Below are positions 1 to 11,018 of a DNA stretch of 64,000 nucleotides, in pieces. Under the pieces are notes generated by a model, which had not been told where the DNA came from, made no database searches, and saw only the letters and a list, made by a program, of their open reading frames with translations. Within the stretch, counting starts at the first letter, position 1. Each line of letters starts with the position of its first letter. The translations under genes and the position numbers were made by a program. Source of the DNA: Agrocybe praecox (lineage: Eukaryota; Basidiomycota; Agaricomycetes; Agaricales; Agrocybaceae); assembly GCA_964017145.1 (NCBI GenBank), contig OZ024841.1:2976001-3040000 (forward strand). Direction: 5' to 3'.

Positions 1-916
1 CCATCGCACTGGCGCGAGTTAGTGTCTCATTATTTCAGGCTAGAGATTCTGCCCTGTATTTCATGATGTAAGTGCTTTTTGTTCTGTCCTAACTCAAGTC
101 TGCGCGGTTGCTCATGATACAACAGTCTTGCTGCTGGCAAATTATCTTGTATTCAAATTCGGTCCCGCCTTTTTGTCTAGTTTACTCGTAACGTGAGTGC
201 TTGTTAATTTTGCTCGACCCATTTCTCATTATATTTATATGTCCCCAGACCGGCAACAACAGCAGGATGTATCCTGGGTTCTCACATGATTCTCCATCTG
301 CGCGAAATGATTTCCTCACCAGATGATGATTATGACAATGGCAAACCTCACAGCGGCACCACCCACCTGCAGCTTCGTCCTCCGCCCAGATCATTTGGCC
401 ACATCCCACATCCACACAGGAAGTCAGAGAGTTTTAACAAGGTACTATTTGAAAAGCACTTGAAGGAACCATCACAATCTTCATGATCATACACTTTGTT
501 TTCCACTCTCACTTTCTCAACTTCAAGTTATCATTATCCTGTCATTTTCTCCAAATAACATCAATGGTACAGTGATATAACCCAATACCGACCCAACGTC
601 CCCTCCCCCCAACTTCTAAAACAGACGACCTTTAGCATCGTTCTGTCCTTTTCTGTCACTGCGGCTTATGTTTTTATTGGCTAAAATACTTAGAATTACC
701 TTCTCGCCGAATATTTATGAATTATGATGCGATTTTTTCTTTCATTTCAACAATTTCGGATGGAGTCTATTCGTAACACAAAGTATCAGCAACATACGAT
801 GAGCGATGCTTGACAACTCTGTCCATTAGTTTAGCATTCCAGTTTGGTAAAAAGCATGCGAGGTTTCGTTCAATGACACTCACGTTCCATCATAAAATAC
901 ACGACATTACTTTGCG
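1..916. other. Intergenic, no gene recognised
   Basis: I see no convincing coding structure here. Two overlapping short frames around 180-490 lack family resemblance and splice logic. The right-hand part is the 3' flank of the minus-strand amidase gene, whose stop codon is at 917-919. Confidence 0.5.
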
Positions 917-3058
917 TTATGGTTTCTCAATCACATCTACTAGCTGAGTCTTTGGAATTGCATCGTCATAGGCTCTGCGCGAGAGACGTGTCTGTGTCTT
1001 CTGTTCGTACGCGTAGGCAAAACTGATCAGATCGTACTCCGACCACGCCGTGCCGAAAAAGTTGATTCCGAATGGCACGCCAGGTGCTGGGTACGTCGTT
1101 AGTGGGCCTTCGGGCTTTATCGTTACATCTTCTGGGAAGAATCCTAAAGGAACTGACAGTGGTCCCACCATAATCAGTATATAAAAGGAATTCGGATAAG
1201 GACACATTACCTGTAACTATAGGATAACCGCAAAGTGCTAATGGTTCATTAATTATCAGTAGTGAGCGAGACGACACGCATATATAGATATCCTCACCTG
1301 CAGGTGTGCTTGACATTCCTCGAGCAGGAAGGACGAGCGCGTCTAACCTATAGGCTTCGAGAGCGGCGTCGATCCCTCTGGCCCCCGCGACTTCCTTCCG
1401 TAAATCAAGGGCTCGCAAGTATTCCTCGGTATGACCATTGGTTGTTTCTGATTTAATTAAACTATAATAGTTCAGCAAACGAGAAACTGGTAGGCAAGCG
1501 CGCCAACGAACATATTTTGTGATTCGAATCCAGGAGGTTTCTCAGTTTCTGGGTGAGCGTCATTAAAAGCGATAAGATCAGCAAGGGTTCGAACACCCGA
1601 GGGATTCGCTTCGAGCGACTGAAAGTACGCATTTATGCCCATCTAAAACATATTTTGTTAATGTAGGGAAAAAGTGCTATATGCATAGAGTGAATGATAA
1701 GAACCTTAAAGTCGGTATTCATCACGATGCTATCACCACTCAATTTAAAAAGCTCATCCGCAGTGGGTATGTCAGCAGGATCAACGATAGTAGCACCCAA
1801 GTCTCTCATGGTTTGCAGTGCTTGGTTAAAAATATTTTTGACAGAAGCGTCGTTCTCGGTGACTTCGTCATCCAAGAAGCGATATCGAGGTACTCCAATG
1901 CGCTTTCCACGCAAGGCATCTTTATTGAGCGCCTTGGTAAATTCAGGAAGGATGGAGGGCTGCGAGAATGTAGCCTGATCATTAGGGTCTGTTCCGGATA
2001 TTAAGGAAAGGACGATGGCAGCATCCTCGACCGATCTTGTCATGGGTCCAACGGTGTCTTGGTTGATTGAGATGGGAATGACTACATAGAACATCAGACA
2101 TCAGTGCCAACATTATAATGCAGGAAGCCCACCTCCCGCTCGAGAAGTTAATCCGACAGTCGGTTTGATGCCAACAATATTGTTATTGCTCGAGGGACAG
2201 CATATACTGCCATTTGTTTCTGATCCTAGAGTCACTGTAGCAAGTCCAATCGAGGCAGCTACGCCAGAGCCAGAGGATGAGCCGCATGGATCGGCGCCTG
2301 GGTAATATGCATTCGTGCATTGTCCGCCCCTCCCCGACCAGCCAGAAGCGCAGGGACCTCTATAATGAGCCCATTCGGACATGTTTGCCTTGCCTAGATG
2401 GAACTTCAGGGATATAAACTTAAATCAATCAGGGCATTCATACCTAATATAATGGCGCCTGCCTCTCGCAGACGCTTGATGACCCCCGCATCATCAGGGA
2501 CAATGGACCCAAGCAGGGCATAAGAACCAGCGGTGGTATTCATCCCTAAACACAATCATTAGAGTCAATGATGTTTAAGATCGACCGAACTAACCTTCCA
2601 AAGAAGTCGTCGCAATATTATCCTGAGAACAGGGTCGATTTCCTCACAGATAATAGTAGATAGGAACATACCTTGACAAGGACGGGGATACCATGAAGAA
2701 TCGATCGTTTGCCGGTTTCTTTGCGTTCTTTGTCCAAAACAGCAGCCTGTTTCAAGGCGAAAGAATTCAATTCGAGGACTGCTCGAAGCGTTGGCCCTTT
2801 CATGTTAACTTCTTCGGTACGAGCGAAATATGCCTAACGAATAAAATTAGTAATATCATAATCGAGAAATAGTTCCGCACAGACCTTGACCAAGTCCACA
2901 CTTGAAAAATGTCCAGCATCGAGCCCTGTTTGAAGGTCTGTCACAGAGGCCTCATATAAGTCAGGGAAATTCTTTTTTGTCAACACCGGAACCCTGATTT
3001 CATCGGATAATGTTAAGAATGATTCGGTGGTAGGCGCTTCAAGTTGTAAGTCTCCCAT
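917..3058 (-). CDS. Amidase-signature family hydrolase, copy 1
   Basis: Predicted serine amidohydrolase of the amidase-signature (AS) family, which cleaves carboxamides with a Ser-cisSer-Lys triad. Ten exons join in frame to 553 aa: 3058-2885, 2833-2672, 2622-2595, 2545-2444, 2393-2133, 2081-1705, 1642-1512, 1461-1298, 1237-1211 and 1152-917. All introns are GT-AG. The catalytic Lys is in HGIPVLVK (residue 112), the cis-Ser follows at residue 194 and the nucleophile in ETNGSI at residue 218. The spacing matches the family. Exon boundaries are identical to those of the divergent copy at 3450-5653, so the two are an inverted duplication. Odd points: the conserved Gly-Gly before the cis-Ser is Cys-Gly here, and the usual KTNMSEW reads KANMSEW. 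The frame is intact, so I call it a gene. Substrate and location are unknown; no signal peptide is seen. Confidence 0.88.
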
Positions 3059-3449
3059 TGTTTCTATACGCTGTGGAGGCTGATGGCAGAAGGATAGAAC
3101 TACTGCACAGCGGGATCACATATTAACGCAGTAATAGACGTTATCTCCAGGTTATTTTGACATGAGAATAAAAGACTGAATCGAGAAAAGACTGAGAACT
3201 GAAACTCAGAAAGGACACCATAAACTGTAGTGATAGAGTCTAGACGCAGTCAGTGATAATTGTCACCTGATATTGGGCATGGGCTCGCGTCGGTCACGGC
3301 GTCACCGTGACGGTGGACTTGCGGTGGACTGTCAGCTCTTTCTCTTGTTTTCTCATGTCAAGATGTTAAGAAGGAAATCCATATATTTGCTTTTGCCATG
3401 AAGACGCTCCTATCTTTTCCCATCAACGAGTTCATAGTGAATAGAAACA
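3059..3449. promoter_or_regulatory. Shared divergent promoter of the two amidase genes
   Basis: This 391 bp stretch is the only sequence between the start codons of the two divergent amidase copies. It contains a perfect inverted repeat, GTCACGG (3293-3299), 5 nt spacer, CCGTGAC (3305-3311), a candidate protein-binding site. No clear TATA box lies close to either ATG. Confidence 0.6.
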
Positions 3450-5653
3450 ATGGGGGATATACAACTTGAGGCACCTACCACCAACACATTCCTAGTTTCG
3501 TCCGTGTCGGGAGACGCGTTGACAAAAGAGAAACTTCCGGACTTGTATGAAGCCTCTATGACAGATCTTCAAGCTGAGCTCGATGCTGAGCACTTTTCAA
3601 GTGTCGACTTGGTCAAGGTCTGCGAGGAAATATTTCTCAATTATGATATCAAGGCTAATCCCATTCATTAGGCATACTTCGCTCGTACTGAGGAGGTCAA
3701 CGCGAATGGACCAGAGATACGTGCAGTCATAGAATTGAATCCTTTCGCGCTGGAGCAGGCTGCTGTCTTGGACAAGGAACGCAAAGAAACTGGAAAACGA
3801 TCACTTCTGCATGGTATTCCTGTGCTTGTCAAGGTCTGTCCTCATTTAACCTATTATTATTTACGACAAAACCAAGTTTGTTCACAGGATAATATTGCGA
3901 CGATGTTTTTGGAAGGTCAGTTCGGTCAAGTTCATCTATTTATTGATGCCTATTTTTATCTATCAAGGAATGAACACCACAGCTGGTTCGTATGCCCTGC
4001 TCGGTTCCGTCGTTCCTGATGACGCCGGGGTTATCAAGCGTCTGCGAGAGGCAGGAGCGATTATATTAGGTATGCATATCGCGATCAGTGAATATCTTAC
4101 GTTACTTACTCGAGGTTTATGTAGGCAAAACCAACATGTCTGAATGGGCCCATTATAGAGGCGGCTGTGCCTCTGGCTGGTCAGGCAGGGGTGGGCAATG
4201 TACAAATGCATATTATCCAGGCGCTAACCCAGGTGGATCGTCCTCTGGATCTGGCGTGGCCGCTTCAATTGGACTTGCTGCAGTGACTTTAGGCACAGAG
4301 ACAAATGGGAGTATTTGTAGTCCCTCGAGTAATAACAATATCGTCGGCATTAAACCAACTGTCGGATTAACGTCGCGAGCAGGGGGTGAGTCTCCTGCCT
4401 CGAAGTGTTATTGATATCAATGTTCACATTCTGTGTAGTCATACCTATCTCTATTAATCAAGATACTGTTGGGCCTATGGCAAGATCGGTCGAGGATGCT
4501 GCCATCGTCCTCTCCTTAATATCCGGAACAGACCCTAATGATGATGCCACATTCTCGCAGCCGGCTACCCTTCCTGATTATACCAAGGCTCTCAATAAAG
4601 ATGCCTTGCGTGGCAAGCGCATCGGAGTACCTCGAAATCGTTTTTTAAATAACGCAGTGGTCGAGTACGACCCTTACGTCAAAACCATCTTCGAGCAGGC
4701 ACTGCAAACTATGAGAGACTTGGGTGCCACTATCGTCGATCCTGCTGATCTGCCCTCTGTAGATGAGATCGTCAACATGCGCGGTGCTACTATCGTGATG
4801 AGCACTGACTTCAAGGTTCCTTTCATATGCATTTTGTCTGCGCGATAAATTACTCAGAAAATACCTCTAGATGGGCATAAAAGCGTACTTGCAGTCACTA
4901 GTGAAGAATCCCTCGGGTGTTCAAACCCTTGCTGATATCATTGCATTCAATGACGCTCACCCAGATACGGAGAAACCTCCTGGATATGACTCTCAAGACC
5001 TGTTTGTCTTCATGTTTAGTATCCGACCTGCGGAGCGTGCTAAATTACTCCAATCATTCTAGTTTAATTAAATCAGATACAACCGACGGTCACAATGACG
5101 AATACCTGCGAGCTCTTGATTTACAGAAGGAGGCAGCAGGTGCTCGAGGGATCGACGCTGCTCTGAAAACCCACAATTTAGATGCGCTCGTCCTTCCTGC
5201 TCGGGGGATATCGAGCACGCCTGCAGGTAAGGTCATCAGTTCTGTCCTTAGTATGACCATCTCATCTCGTTCCCTGCTGATTATCGTTTCCTTCGTTTTA
5301 AACTACCAGCACTCTGCGGTTATCCTATAGTGACAGGTACTGCGACTTCGTTCAACTTCCAAATTTATGTTCCTGATCACGGTGCACCGCTGTCAGTTCC
5401 TTTAGGTTTTTTCCCGGAGGATGTAACGATGAATCCCGAAGGGCCATTGACGATGTATCCGGCGCCTGGTGTGCCGTTTGGGATCAATTTCTTCGGTACG
5501 GCGTGGTCCGAGTACGATTTAATCAGTTTCGCCTATGCGTACGAACAAAAGACGCAAACACGTCTCGCGCGCAGAGCCTATGATGGAGCGATTCCCAGGT
5601 CCCAGCTAGTAGATGTGATTGGCAAACCACAACTTGAAAGTGGATTGAACTAG
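3450..5653 (+). CDS. Amidase-signature family hydrolase, copy 2
   Basis: Predicted AS-family amidohydrolase, 558 aa from ten exons: 3450-3617, 3672-3833, 3888-3915, 3968-4069, 4125-4385, 4439-4815, 4871-5001, 5063-5226, 5310-5336 and 5397-5653. All phases close. The triad is Lys110 in HGIPVLVK, cis-Ser192 in NPGGSSSGSG and nucleophile Ser216 in ETNGSI; the 24-residue spacing of the serines matches FAAH-type enzymes. The C-terminal GYPIVTVPLGFFP segment is also typical. The start MGDIQLEAPTT matches the start of the divergent paralog (MGDLQLEAPTT). This copy keeps the consensus Gly-Gly-Ser-Ser loop, so it is the more likely fully active one. The gene ends only 52 bp from the end of a convergent small gene. 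Substrate unknown; secondary-metabolite or xenobiotic amides are possible. Confidence 0.92.
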
Positions 5654-5705
5654 AAGAATAGAAACAGGTGGGAAGGACCCGTTTGTTCCAATCATTACTG
5701 TATCA

Positions 5706-6173
5706 TCACAGACCAGAGTCAGCGTCCATGTATTCTAATTCTTGGTCGTTACCTCCAACGGAGTCGCGAGGATATATGTTGGCGTAAGATGCGCTGTACA
5801 TAGCTTGTTCTTCAAACGCGAGTGACTCCTGGAGATTCCTATACGTGTCTTGTCGACCATCATACCTATAAATCATCATCATATTTCTGCTGATTGAGGC
5901 CGGTTCCCAACAAAATATGGCAACTCAGATGTCTAGTATGTTATTTTCAGCTAGACATATTTTTGTCATTCTTTCCTGGTTTCTTCCTGTCTATTTACAT
6001 TTGGGCATGGGAGAAGTGTATCTCTCTGAGATCATGCGGAAGCCTTGTTGATAGTCGCTTCTGAGGGCGGCAAAGATTAGCGTCTATATGTGATACGCGT
6101 CAGAAGACTCATCACGGCGGCTGCCGACTGTTGTTGAAGGCGTGAGAATCAATTCTTCGGCAATAGGCGACAT
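5706..6173 (-). CDS. Small hypothetical protein, three exons
   Basis: A gene hidden by introns. Exons 6173-6097, 6060-5999 and 5923-5706 join with consistent phases to 118 aa. It starts MSPIAEELILTPSTT and ends in an acidic tail, EYMDADSGL. The middle carries a Tyr- and Met-rich segment (SERYTSPMPK, then a Trp-containing stretch) followed by a charged part, RYDGRQDTYRNLQESLAFEE. Introns are 36 and 75 nt with GT-AG ends. I do not recognise a family; no signal peptide and no clear membrane helix. Codon usage and continuous frame across three exons are the support. It converges on amidase copy 2. Confidence 0.55.
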
Positions 6174-6351
6174 ACTTGAAAAAAAAAACTTCAAACCAAC
6201 GCTGGCACCAAACCGATATCATAAAAGTTTCAAATATATTACAGAACTAAATATACAAGCAAACACATTCGCAATATAAATAAGAATAATAGCATGGGGG
6301 ATTGGTGTGCTTATTGATACAATGATTTGAATTTATGCAAACTTATAAGTA

Positions 6352-7670
6352 CTAGCCAAGTTGTACGGGCTTCTCGGCTAGAGAACCAGTACTGTTCTTT
6401 GTACCTAATGTAGATTTGCCGCCAGGGTCTTCACGCGGGTCAGTGATCAGAAAATGAATTTTATAGATGTAAAATACTCACAAGTGCGATCAGATGTCGA
6501 AAACTCGGCGCTCTCGATATCGTCGCTAAAGCTCAGAACCGGCCGCGACGCGGCGTGGAAGTTACTGACAGCAGCGGAAACACTGCCACTTTGGCTGCTG
6601 TTAGATATAGGCCCAGTTGCTGTTCCGCTTGTAACAACAGTTGTTGTGACCTCTCTGCCTTCAGCTACGCGATACACGAGCAGGAGTGCAGAAATAACCT
6701 GTGCCATTAGGAATTTTGATTAGAACATTTGATACGTTTCGTTCAGAAAATAATTGAACTCACGAAAATATGTGGCAAGATAGACATAATAATCTCAGCT
6801 CCGATATCGTTTGTGAAGATCAACACTAGACACATGATCTCAAATACCAGAATCAAGATGCATGACTCAATGCATATCGACACTATCCACGTATACATGG
6901 AAGCGTGCCCTCCTCCCATGACGTGACTTAGCGACCGCTTATGATACAGGATGCGCGCGACGATGAGGGACGTGAGCGTGATGTTCGCGAACACGGAAAA
7001 GGGAATCATTGTCAGACCCCCGTTGAAATTTTCGCCCTTCAGAAGGGCGAAGAATACAATCCCGGTTCCTGAAGGTTGAGTTAGTAAAATTAATATGTCT
7101 AAATCATCGCTGAATATGACATATCAAAGCTTGCAAGCGCTAATAGTGAGAGGAATGTCTTTAACAGTCGCTGCCGTATAATTGAAATTCCGTCGTACAG
7201 AATAAGGCAGCGCCAGATCTTTCAAGAATTAGAATTAGGACGGTCTCATATCCAACGATCAATTGAATTTTACGCACCATGAATCCGTCGGCTCCCCATA
7301 TAACCAGCGGTAATGGAATAGGTTCAATGAACACAGATTTGACGCCTGAAACAATTGCTATAGCAGAACCTGCTGCCGTGTCGACACTTGTCATCATGAA
7401 GGAAAGGATGGTTTGTCCTATTGCCAGCGTTCCAGACAAAATCAGGTACGTGATAAAGAAGATCAGGGATAGCTTCTTGCGCCTAGTGTAACGCGAGCCG
7501 CTCCTTTTTGGCTTAATGAGGGCCCGCATAGAATTGATGTAGAGCGTAATGGCCATGCCGAAGAAGATAGCTTCAAGAACATTGGCCAGAGCCTGAAGCT
7601 TGAGCTCGCCCGTTCCGAGCTCAGAGAGCTCAGCAGGCGTGAGGGAGGATATTATACTATCAGAGGACAT
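6352..7670 (-). CDS. Seven-helix membrane protein A, damaged donor
   Basis: Paralog of the three plus-strand membrane proteins at 15.5-22.1 kb, a family of unknown function seen in Agaricomycetes. Exons: 7670-7278, 7218-7125, 7068-6764, 6698-6482 and probably 6404-6352 (about 353 aa). Family landmarks are present: a long N-terminal helix followed by basic residues (RRKKLSLIFF), then LVIWGADGFM at the end of exon 1, IWRC at the start of exon 2, ARILYHKRS and CIESCILILVFEI in later helices. Odd point: the second intron should start at 7124, exactly where the paralogs have GT, but the bases read AT (ATATGT). A single G-to-A change would explain this. Without splicing there the frame breaks, so the gene may be a young pseudogene or may use a non-canonical AT-AG intron. 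Exon 5 is less certain; without it the frame stops at 6447. Confidence 0.7.
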
Positions 7671-10364
7671 TGAAGCTCTGAATCACCCTGAGGTGCTGGA
7701 ATTACAGCTCAAATTTTGAATGACGTATATATATACAGTCCAGTAGCCGCCAGATTATTGCTTCGATTCATTATTTTCTGCAGCATAACATGGCTTGCAG
7801 ACGTCAGATACGACTACTGAGATGCTATGCCCGAGTTTTGGCGCTAGGGAAACGGACAGCATAATGGGGATAGAGCCCATATAGGAGATTATGAGTGTTT
7901 CCGATTGAAAGATGCGAGAAAGCAGCACTCACAGCCTGCCAACCTCGAGAACTAGAAAAAGCATTACGTCTTAATCATAAACTCTCAATGACGAATAAAG
8001 GCGTCGGACCTCGATCACGGTCGGTATGTTATTCCCTTTTATTTATAATATTGATGGGGGTGCTGCGACGCCGAGTCGGTCTAAACGCAAGATAAGAATA
8101 GTGTGAGTACTTTCCGAACTTTGACGATTTGGATTTTGGTGAAGAGGATGTGGTTCCGCTGCTATTATGTTCTACCGCAGTCTGTGGGTTGTACTACTAT
8201 AGTCTATCTAGTCCTAAAAGGTAGTATAATATTGCTCTATGCCAATCATGTGTATATTGATAATTTTCGAATACTTTTGCAATCTTTAATAAGGAATTGC
8301 GCCACACTATATATTAAGCGAACCTTGGGAAATTCCTCGAGAAGGTTACAATCATCAACTCCCTGATGATGCAGCTAGACATCATGCCATCCGCGGATAA
8401 GATAAGAGTCGGCTGAGTGATCATCGCGACCCAATTTAAATAGACATTAAGAATCATCATGAATTTTTTGAAAAACCGCCCGTTCAGAGTTAGGTCAGAT
8501 AAGAGCGGCCTTGATGCGCTTGTGACTATCAGCTCACTATATTAACCACTTCGGGTTGGGCGGTAGACTATTTTTATATGGTGTCTCTCTTCAAATATTA
8601 GTCTTGGTAATAGTGTAGTGTACTGCAGTCTGTGAATTCATACCTGAAAATTTGCTTCACAACGACAACTGCAATATACCAGCTCACTAGATTGAGAATT
8701 TACCAATCGTAATATTCTATATATTTCTTCGATTAATGGGCTCTGTAAAAAAGAAAAGAAAAGGTACGAAATCATCCCATCATGGTAATCTTATCACCCA
8801 CACCGTGGGTCCGACCATCCCAAATATTAAAATTGGCTGGTCGTTCATTTCTTTTCACATAGAAACGAGGTGATGCCTTGATAACTAGTGTTACTGAATC
8901 ATGTTCTGATGAATTGTCATTGCTCGGTTCTCTACGTATTCTGATTGCGTAGCCACTAGTCCGATCAGTGAATTTATAAATATTCTCAAAGAATGGCCTA
9001 TGTTATTCTTTCGACATCCTTGTTCAGAGTACAGTACACACGATGCTGCGCAATGGTTTATTCTCGTCAGGCGGTTTCCCATGTGCATATCAAAACTTTA
9101 ATGACTTTCACAAAGCTACATATTTCCGTTATGCGACCTTTGTACATGGGACCGTATTGGCGGAATAACGGAGAACCGGCTAGTGTCAGGAACAAGGAAC
9201 AGAAATAGACGCTCGTATATGACGTCACGTTTCTGGCTATTTATAATGTTCTTTCAGTTCTGATCCAACAATGCTGCCAGGATCACGCTTCCCGAGACTT
9301 CAGAGTGACATTGAAAGAATCCTTCAGTCAAAATGTGTGATTACTTATACTGGTCGGAGTTAACATGCAACAGAGGCAATATGAACGTGATATGGATGAT
9401 TATCCTAAGAAATTTGTGGGAAATGTTTCGAGCATCCATTCTTCCTTGTTCAGGAAGCTCTAAGAGTGAAAACACAAAAAATGATCAACTTTCGACACGA
9501 GAGAGACTTGATGATAAACCCCCCATGTCTGCTCACACCTCTGGCGCAGATAGCTGTTTACTGAATAAAAAGGTAATAATTTACACGTCCTCTGTTAATT
9601 TCTTATTTAACGGTGCGAACAGAGGCTCAGGAATGCCATATTTGGCATCCTCGACGTATTTATGTTTTAGAAACAGGTAAAAAGAAATACAAAGCGTGTA
9701 ACTTATATATTTCTTGCACAAACAGACATCGGCCAGCAATGTCAACCTGAGTGAAAAAAAAGCGATAAAACGCAGCGCAGTGTGAAGGCAGATAAGATCA
9801 GATCAGATCATATACGTGCTTAATCGGACCCGGATCACATTTGTGCCGAAGCGGTGCCTTTCCAAACTCACTCAGGGACTCTCAGGAACTTGACTCTATC
9901 CACTGGAGTCCGTCACTTGAAAGTTGAAGTTTTCTGGTCTCTCTTTGCGCTTTCTTCATTACCTCATGATATTTGAAAGCCTTTTTCTCGTCCGTTTGAA
10001 TTCATCGTGATGTATCCACTTTTGATATGGAGCTCCTACGTACTTTTGGGGTGCGCCCCATCCGCTATGCTAATGGCGCCTTTTTTGGCGTTTTGGAAAC
10101 GCCTTTTGCTCTGGAGCGAATGGTATGGTGGGGCAAGCATCATGACGCGGAGCGGAATCCATCTGCCAAGGCAAAGCGTCTGGCAGTGGAATAATGGAGT
10201 GCGGTGTGTCCATTCGCACTCCGAGCAACATCCTCCTTTGTTCGTCGTTGTGACGTCAAAGACTCTTGAGGGTATATAAAGGGCTCGAGGATGACTTGGG
10301 ATCGTAATTATATACAACGCTCATAACAATCAACCCAACTTCGACTACAACGACCACACTAAAC
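7671..10364. other. Long intergenic region upstream of CsbD-like gene 1
   Basis: No gene is convincing in these 2.7 kb. The short frames lack family features and splice logic. A consensus CRE octamer lies at 9220-9227, followed by an AT-rich TATA-like stretch at 9239-9248, but I find no clear gene behind it. A short GATCA repeat run lies at about 9796-9810. The last 350 bp form the structured promoter of the next gene, described separately. Confidence 0.45.
10048..10280 (+). promoter_or_regulatory. Promoter of CsbD-like gene 1
   Basis: Contains a dense set of perfect inverted repeats: GGGG/CCCC (10048-10059), GGCGTTT/AAACGCC (10087-10103), CTGCCA/TGGCAG (10163-10186) and GGAGTGCG/CGCACTCC (10196-10222). 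A consensus CRE octamer TGACGTCA (10251-10258, the ATF/CREB bZIP site) comes next, then a TATA box TATATAAA (10273-10280). The coding start is 85 bp further on. Such a layout suggests strong induced transcription; the regulators are inferred only. Confidence 0.6.
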
Positions 10365-11018
10365 ATGTCGCAGCCATTCTCCCACAACACCCACACTCTT
10401 GAGAGCGAAACCTACCCTAATACCGATTTACGCAGCGGACAAGGAAATTTCGATGACCAAACCACCAACTTTGACCAGCAGGGCCCAACACAGAATTTTG
10501 GGGCCACGAACAGGAACGACTTCGACCTCAGCCCGACAAACAACTTTACCAGTGCTGGTGCTGGTGCTGCTCCCATTCACCAGGGGACCCATATCCGCCG
10601 TAACAACAACGACGTTTACGATTCCAAATCCAATACCTTTGGTAGCATGAACCAGCAACGATTAGACAATCCTACGGGCACTGGGAACACGCAAGGAAGC
10701 CTCGGAAGCAGTGGGGGGTATAACAGTCTCCCTACGACGCACGACTCGGGACGTTCAAATGCCCATGGCAACATTGCTACTGGCGGCGATCATCACAATG
10801 CTGTTGGAGCCGTCGGTGGCCCGGGTCATTCTAGTCAGGCAGCCAAGCCTGGTCTTGGGGACAAGCTTGTTGGCAAAACACAAGAGGTAATATATGATCT
10901 CATAGATGATCTTTACTCTTTGCTCATAATTTCTCCTATATAGGTTACCGGAAAGGTCACTGGCAATGCTGGTTTGCAGGAGAAAGGAGAGCTCCGTCAG
11001 CAGGGCGAGAAATTCTGA
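10365..11018 (+). CDS. CsbD-like hydrophilic stress-type protein 1
   Basis: Two exons, 10365-10886 and 10944-11018, give 198 aa. The protein is very hydrophilic and low in complexity, rich in Asn, Gly, Ser, Thr and Gln, with no membrane helix or signal peptide, so it is probably disordered and intracellular. The C-terminus carries a CsbD-like motif: LGDKLVGKTQE, then across the intron VTGKVTGNAGLQEKGELRQQG. The intron splits this motif at the same place as in the downstream paralog at 11620-12580. CsbD-like proteins are associated with general stress response; the biochemical role is unknown. A TATA box and a CRE box upstream fit stress-induced expression. Confidence 0.85.

Noticed and set aside
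1561..1600. tRNA-like GGGTTCGAACAC run
   Set aside because: It lies inside exon 7 of amidase copy 1 on the coding strand and no cloverleaf can be built around it.
9790..9812. GATCA short tandem run as a minisatellite
   Set aside because: Only about three to four imperfect units; too short to call a repeat array.
10007..10317. Overlapping open frames on both strands upstream of CsbD-like gene 1
   Set aside because: They overlap the inverted repeats, CRE and TATA box of a clear promoter and have no domain or splice support.
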